A DNA stretch of 64,000 nucleotides, taken from the NCBI RefSeq assembly GCF_020921035.1, contig NC_063156.1, positions 29,560,283-29,624,282 of the forward strand, given 5' to 3'. Position numbers and translations under genes: made by a program. The notes under the pieces are model-generated. The model made no database searches. It saw nothing but the letters and a program-made list of their open reading frames with translations, and was not told the origin of the DNA. Below are positions 61,222 to 64,000 of the stretch, one piece after another (positions within the stretch are counted from its first letter, which is position 1; each line of letters opens with the position of its first letter). The DNA comes from Rhodamnia argentea. Lineage: Eukaryota; Streptophyta; Magnoliopsida; Myrtales; Myrtaceae.

Positions 61222-62498
61222 ATGGGTAGAGACACCAATTCAAAGAGAATTTCAACAGCTGGTTTAAAGGTGAGTTCTTCAATTCAGACATTCTTCGATT
61301 CCGTATTTCTTGCTTTCTGCAATCCTTAAACTAGTAGTGTCTATCGCAAAAATTTGGCTAAAATATATAGGTAATGAAAGAAGATCGACTGAAGAAGTCC
61401 CCATTCCAATCTATACTTAAGGCCTCCACAGATTATGGAAGACCAAGCAGCATGGTCATTAAGGTAGGATATTCGTCAATCTCTCTTTTTCTTTTTCGAA
61501 AAATGAGTTCCATCAATTCGACAGTATGTTGATTAGATCAATTGATGCATTAACAGAAAGCACATACTGTGATTCCCGCACACATAGTAGCAGAAGCCAT
61601 ATCAACACTCCGTGGTCTAGACCTTAGATGGTCCGGGCCAATCACCCCAACAGAGATGCAATATGTTGAACAATATGTGCTGGCAAAATATCCACAATAT
61701 GCTGGACTTGTTGAAGGTGAACAAATAGATCTCTCCACGCTTTGCATTAATGAGGAGCCAGTTGAACCCATACTTGATGACAAAAGGAAATCACCACGGA
61801 CTGGCTTCAGAGAACCCTTGACGCCATCTTATGGAAGCAGTCACCCGGATCTAGACAGAACCCAGCTAGAGCCATCAAGATTACTTGACATCCTCACCAA
61901 GAAGGCCTCCTTCCCTGGGAGTTTCATCTCCATCCCCGAAATTCAAGCTCAAAATAAAGTTCTGAAGTTCTGTGGACTGCCTGATGAGGATTATCTTGTT
62001 CTTTTCACTCCAAGCTACAAAGATGCCATGATGTTGGTAGGTGAGAGCTATCCCTTTTTCAAGGGAAACTGCTACATGACCATCATTGGAGAAGATGGGG
62101 ATTACATAAAGGAGTTCGCTACTTACAAAGAATCAAAGATAATCTCCGCACCAGAGACTTGGTTGGATCTGCGGATCAGGGGATCGCAGCTAAGCCAATA
62201 TTTCCGCAGAAAATGCAAGCACAGTCCAAAGGGGCTATTTTCCTACCCAGCAGATGTGAATGGGACTCGATATTCCATGCACTGGGTTTCAGAGGCCCAC
62301 CGGAATTCATGGCATGTTCTTCTTGATGCAACTGCATTGGTTGTTGGAGAGGATCGCCTAAATCTGTCACTTCACCGACCAGACTTCTTTCTGTGCAGTC
62401 TAGATAACAAGCATGCCCATCCTTCAAGAATCACTTGCCTTCTGGTGAGGAAAATATCTTTTGATGCAGCAACAATTTCTCCTCAAGCCAATGAATGA
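61222..62498 (+). CDS. MOCOS-like PLP-transferase-fold protein, short form probably lacking the catalytic lysine
   Basis: Exons: 61222-61269, 61371-61463, 61557-62498; GT-AG, in phase, 360 aa. It resembles the plant 'molybdenum cofactor sulfurase-like / PLP-dependent transferase superfamily' proteins: a first block 'LRWSGPITPTEMQYVEQYVL' (residues about 70-89), then a NifS-like segment with 'LFTPSYKDAMMLVGESYPFF', 'WLDLRIRGSQLSQYFRRKC', 'KGLFSYPADVNGTRYSMHW' and 'WHVLLDATALVVGEDRLNL'. True MOCOS and NifS proteins have a pyridoxal-phosphate lysine in a 'SFYK' context near here. This protein reads 'CSLDNKHAHPSRITCLLVR' and ends about 15 residues later, so the lysine seems replaced and the C-terminal half absent. 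Probably not an active cysteine desulfurase (inference). The N-terminal 47 residues, basic and Ser/Lys-rich, come from two small exons. Confidence 0.85.
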
Positions 62499-64000
62499 GA
62501 AGGATAATTCCATGTAAATATAGAATTTCTTCCTTTCAATTAAGAAACAACCACACAAGTGAGCTCTGGTTTTCAGATAATTTTTCATGTATAACCTCAT
62601 AAGAAAAAGTTTCAGAGTTTACACGATTGAAAATAGCATTTTTACATAGATCATATTGTAGATGGAGCACAAAGGACCGCGTTGACAGATTTGTAGCCAA
62701 AGTTGTCATCACATTCTAATCATGTGATCTATGGAAACTCGTTGCCACACAGCAAGTGGTTTTTTCCTAATCAAGTAACTTGCTAAGGCAAGTTTCTGCA
62801 TATTCTTTTTGCCAATGTGATAGAAGGGATGGTTCATATTGCATGCATGCAAGCAAGCAAGAAATATACTGACTCAAAAGTGAGGGTAAAGGGCTTATAA
62901 TAACTGATGCCCGAAGGGGATTTATTGATATCTATGTCATTCCAGCATCAGCATGATGAAACCTTTTGCATGGAAGGATTAGAGCATCTTCATCTAAGAA
63001 TGACCTTAAGGAAACTTAACATCCATGTCTCAGGAGGGATAGTCTGGAGCATGTACAGGGAAATTAGGAGTATGTTGACATAGGCTCCAGGTAACGGCAT
63101 AGGCTTTAGGCATGTAGTCTGAATTTTAGCTTTGACTAGTATTAAATTTGGAACTTGCAAGTTTCTGTCAAATATTAGCTTCTACTTAAAAAATAGTAAA
63201 TTTATAGACAAAAACATGTTAAATAACATATGTCGCACTTTAAATGGAAATCTTAGAACTTTCAACAAATTTTCACCCAAAAGCCAAAAGTTAGAGGAGC
63301 AACTTTTCGCATTTGATGCCTCAATAAGTAACAAAATCAAGAAATTAGGCAAAATTTTGGGGCTAAAATCCCCCAAGCGCAAACAAGCTCTAACACACAA
63401 GGTGATTTCTGACCTCACAAGAAGCTGAAAAATACTCCTCAAAGTCATTAAATATTGAAATTCTCTGTGTTCATGTGTTGCCTCTTCCTCTGCTGCAATA
63501 AATAGCAGGAAATCTTGCCCAAGCTACATCAGTTTCTAAGCTGATTCCAGAGCATAGCAACAAAGAAACTTGCCGATTGTTTGAATATTATTTGAAATCA
63601 CATATTCCAATTCAGCCTGCCAATCCTTTATTCATACAACACGATCACATCTTAATGAGTTCCAGAAAAAGTTGTTGGAGCTTGAACATTTCACAGATTG
63701 GAGAGCTTACAGACTGTATAAACTCTCAACCTCCTGGTAACATCTCTTAGACATACTAAACAAACTCAGCCTTATCAAACCAAAAACATGTTTTTTTCCT
63801 TTAACCTCACTATATGGGACAGAGCTCATTGAAACTGGATGCCAAATCTTTTAAATTTGACATTGGATAGATTTGCGAAAAACATAATGGAACATGTTAT
63901 GACTTATCGTAGGGCTATAAAAACGCAAGCAGATGGATCTGAACTCCTTCACAAAATTTATTGGCGTTGATATGTTCAAGAATATGGCTACTGCGACGAT
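62499..64000. other. Gene-free right edge
   Basis: 3' flank of the MOCOS-like gene, then AT-rich sequence. The two overlapping frames at 63132-63448 lie on opposite strands and look random. A frame starting at ATG 63933 (MDLNSFTKFIGVDMF) stays open to the window edge, with 'ctataaaaac' just upstream. It could be the beginning of a gene that continues outside, but there is too little to judge. Confidence 0.5.

Overview
This window is nuclear DNA from a flowering plant. Genes are split by many short-exon, AT-rich introns with canonical plant splice sites. Gene-free stretches hold LTR-retrotransposon and small DNA-transposon debris, and the proteins are land-plant families (purple acid phosphatase, DUF579 cell-wall protein, SGR5-like, TITAN-like). 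A woody eudicot is likely. The GC-rich cores inside AT-rich inverted-repeat elements recall Myrtaceae such as Eucalyptus, but that is a weak guess. Nothing here looks bacterial, organellar or viral.

Left third (1-28.4 kb). A same-strand (minus) array of purple acid phosphatase (PAP) genes. PAP-A (356-3942) has 11 readable exons and its last exon lies off the left edge. PAP-C (23458-28425) is complete, with 12 exons and 619 codons. Between them are the two ends of a third, dead copy (PAP-B): 3' end at about 5254-6110 and 5' end at about 16485-16665. The body of that copy has been replaced by unrelated sequence and by a Copia LTR retrotransposon (7249-12865) with 5-bp target-site duplications. 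Between the dead copy and PAP-C is the ribosome-biogenesis GTPase gene LSG1 (21949 down to 17540). It has an in-frame TGA about 93 codons before its natural end and an AC where one splice acceptor should be AG.

Middle (28.4-44.2 kb). A five-exon gene for an unrecognised 250-aa protein (minus, 32791 to 29605) is divergent from UBA5, the E1-like enzyme for UFM1 (plus, 34140-39469, 14 exons, 425 aa). A roughly 90-bp-arm inverted repeat lies just downstream of the unknown gene. After about 4 kb without genes comes a single-exon SGR5-like protein that has lost the zinc fingers (43635-44132).

Right third (44.2-64 kb). About 7 kb of transposon-rich DNA contains three short inverted-repeat elements. 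One of them carries a nested hAT-like insertion with perfect 8-bp target duplications. Then follow a TITAN-like (CENATAC/CCDC84-type) gene (51122-54832), a convergent DUF579/IRX15-like gene (56618 to 55650), an area of 129-131-bp and 116-bp tandem repeats, and a three-exon MOCOS-like protein (61222-62498).

The genes do not form one pathway; they are ordinary plant neighbours. I found no convincing undescribed multi-gene system. The most useful leads are the two lesions in LSG1, the dead middle PAP copy, the foldback near 29.4 kb and the nested transposons.
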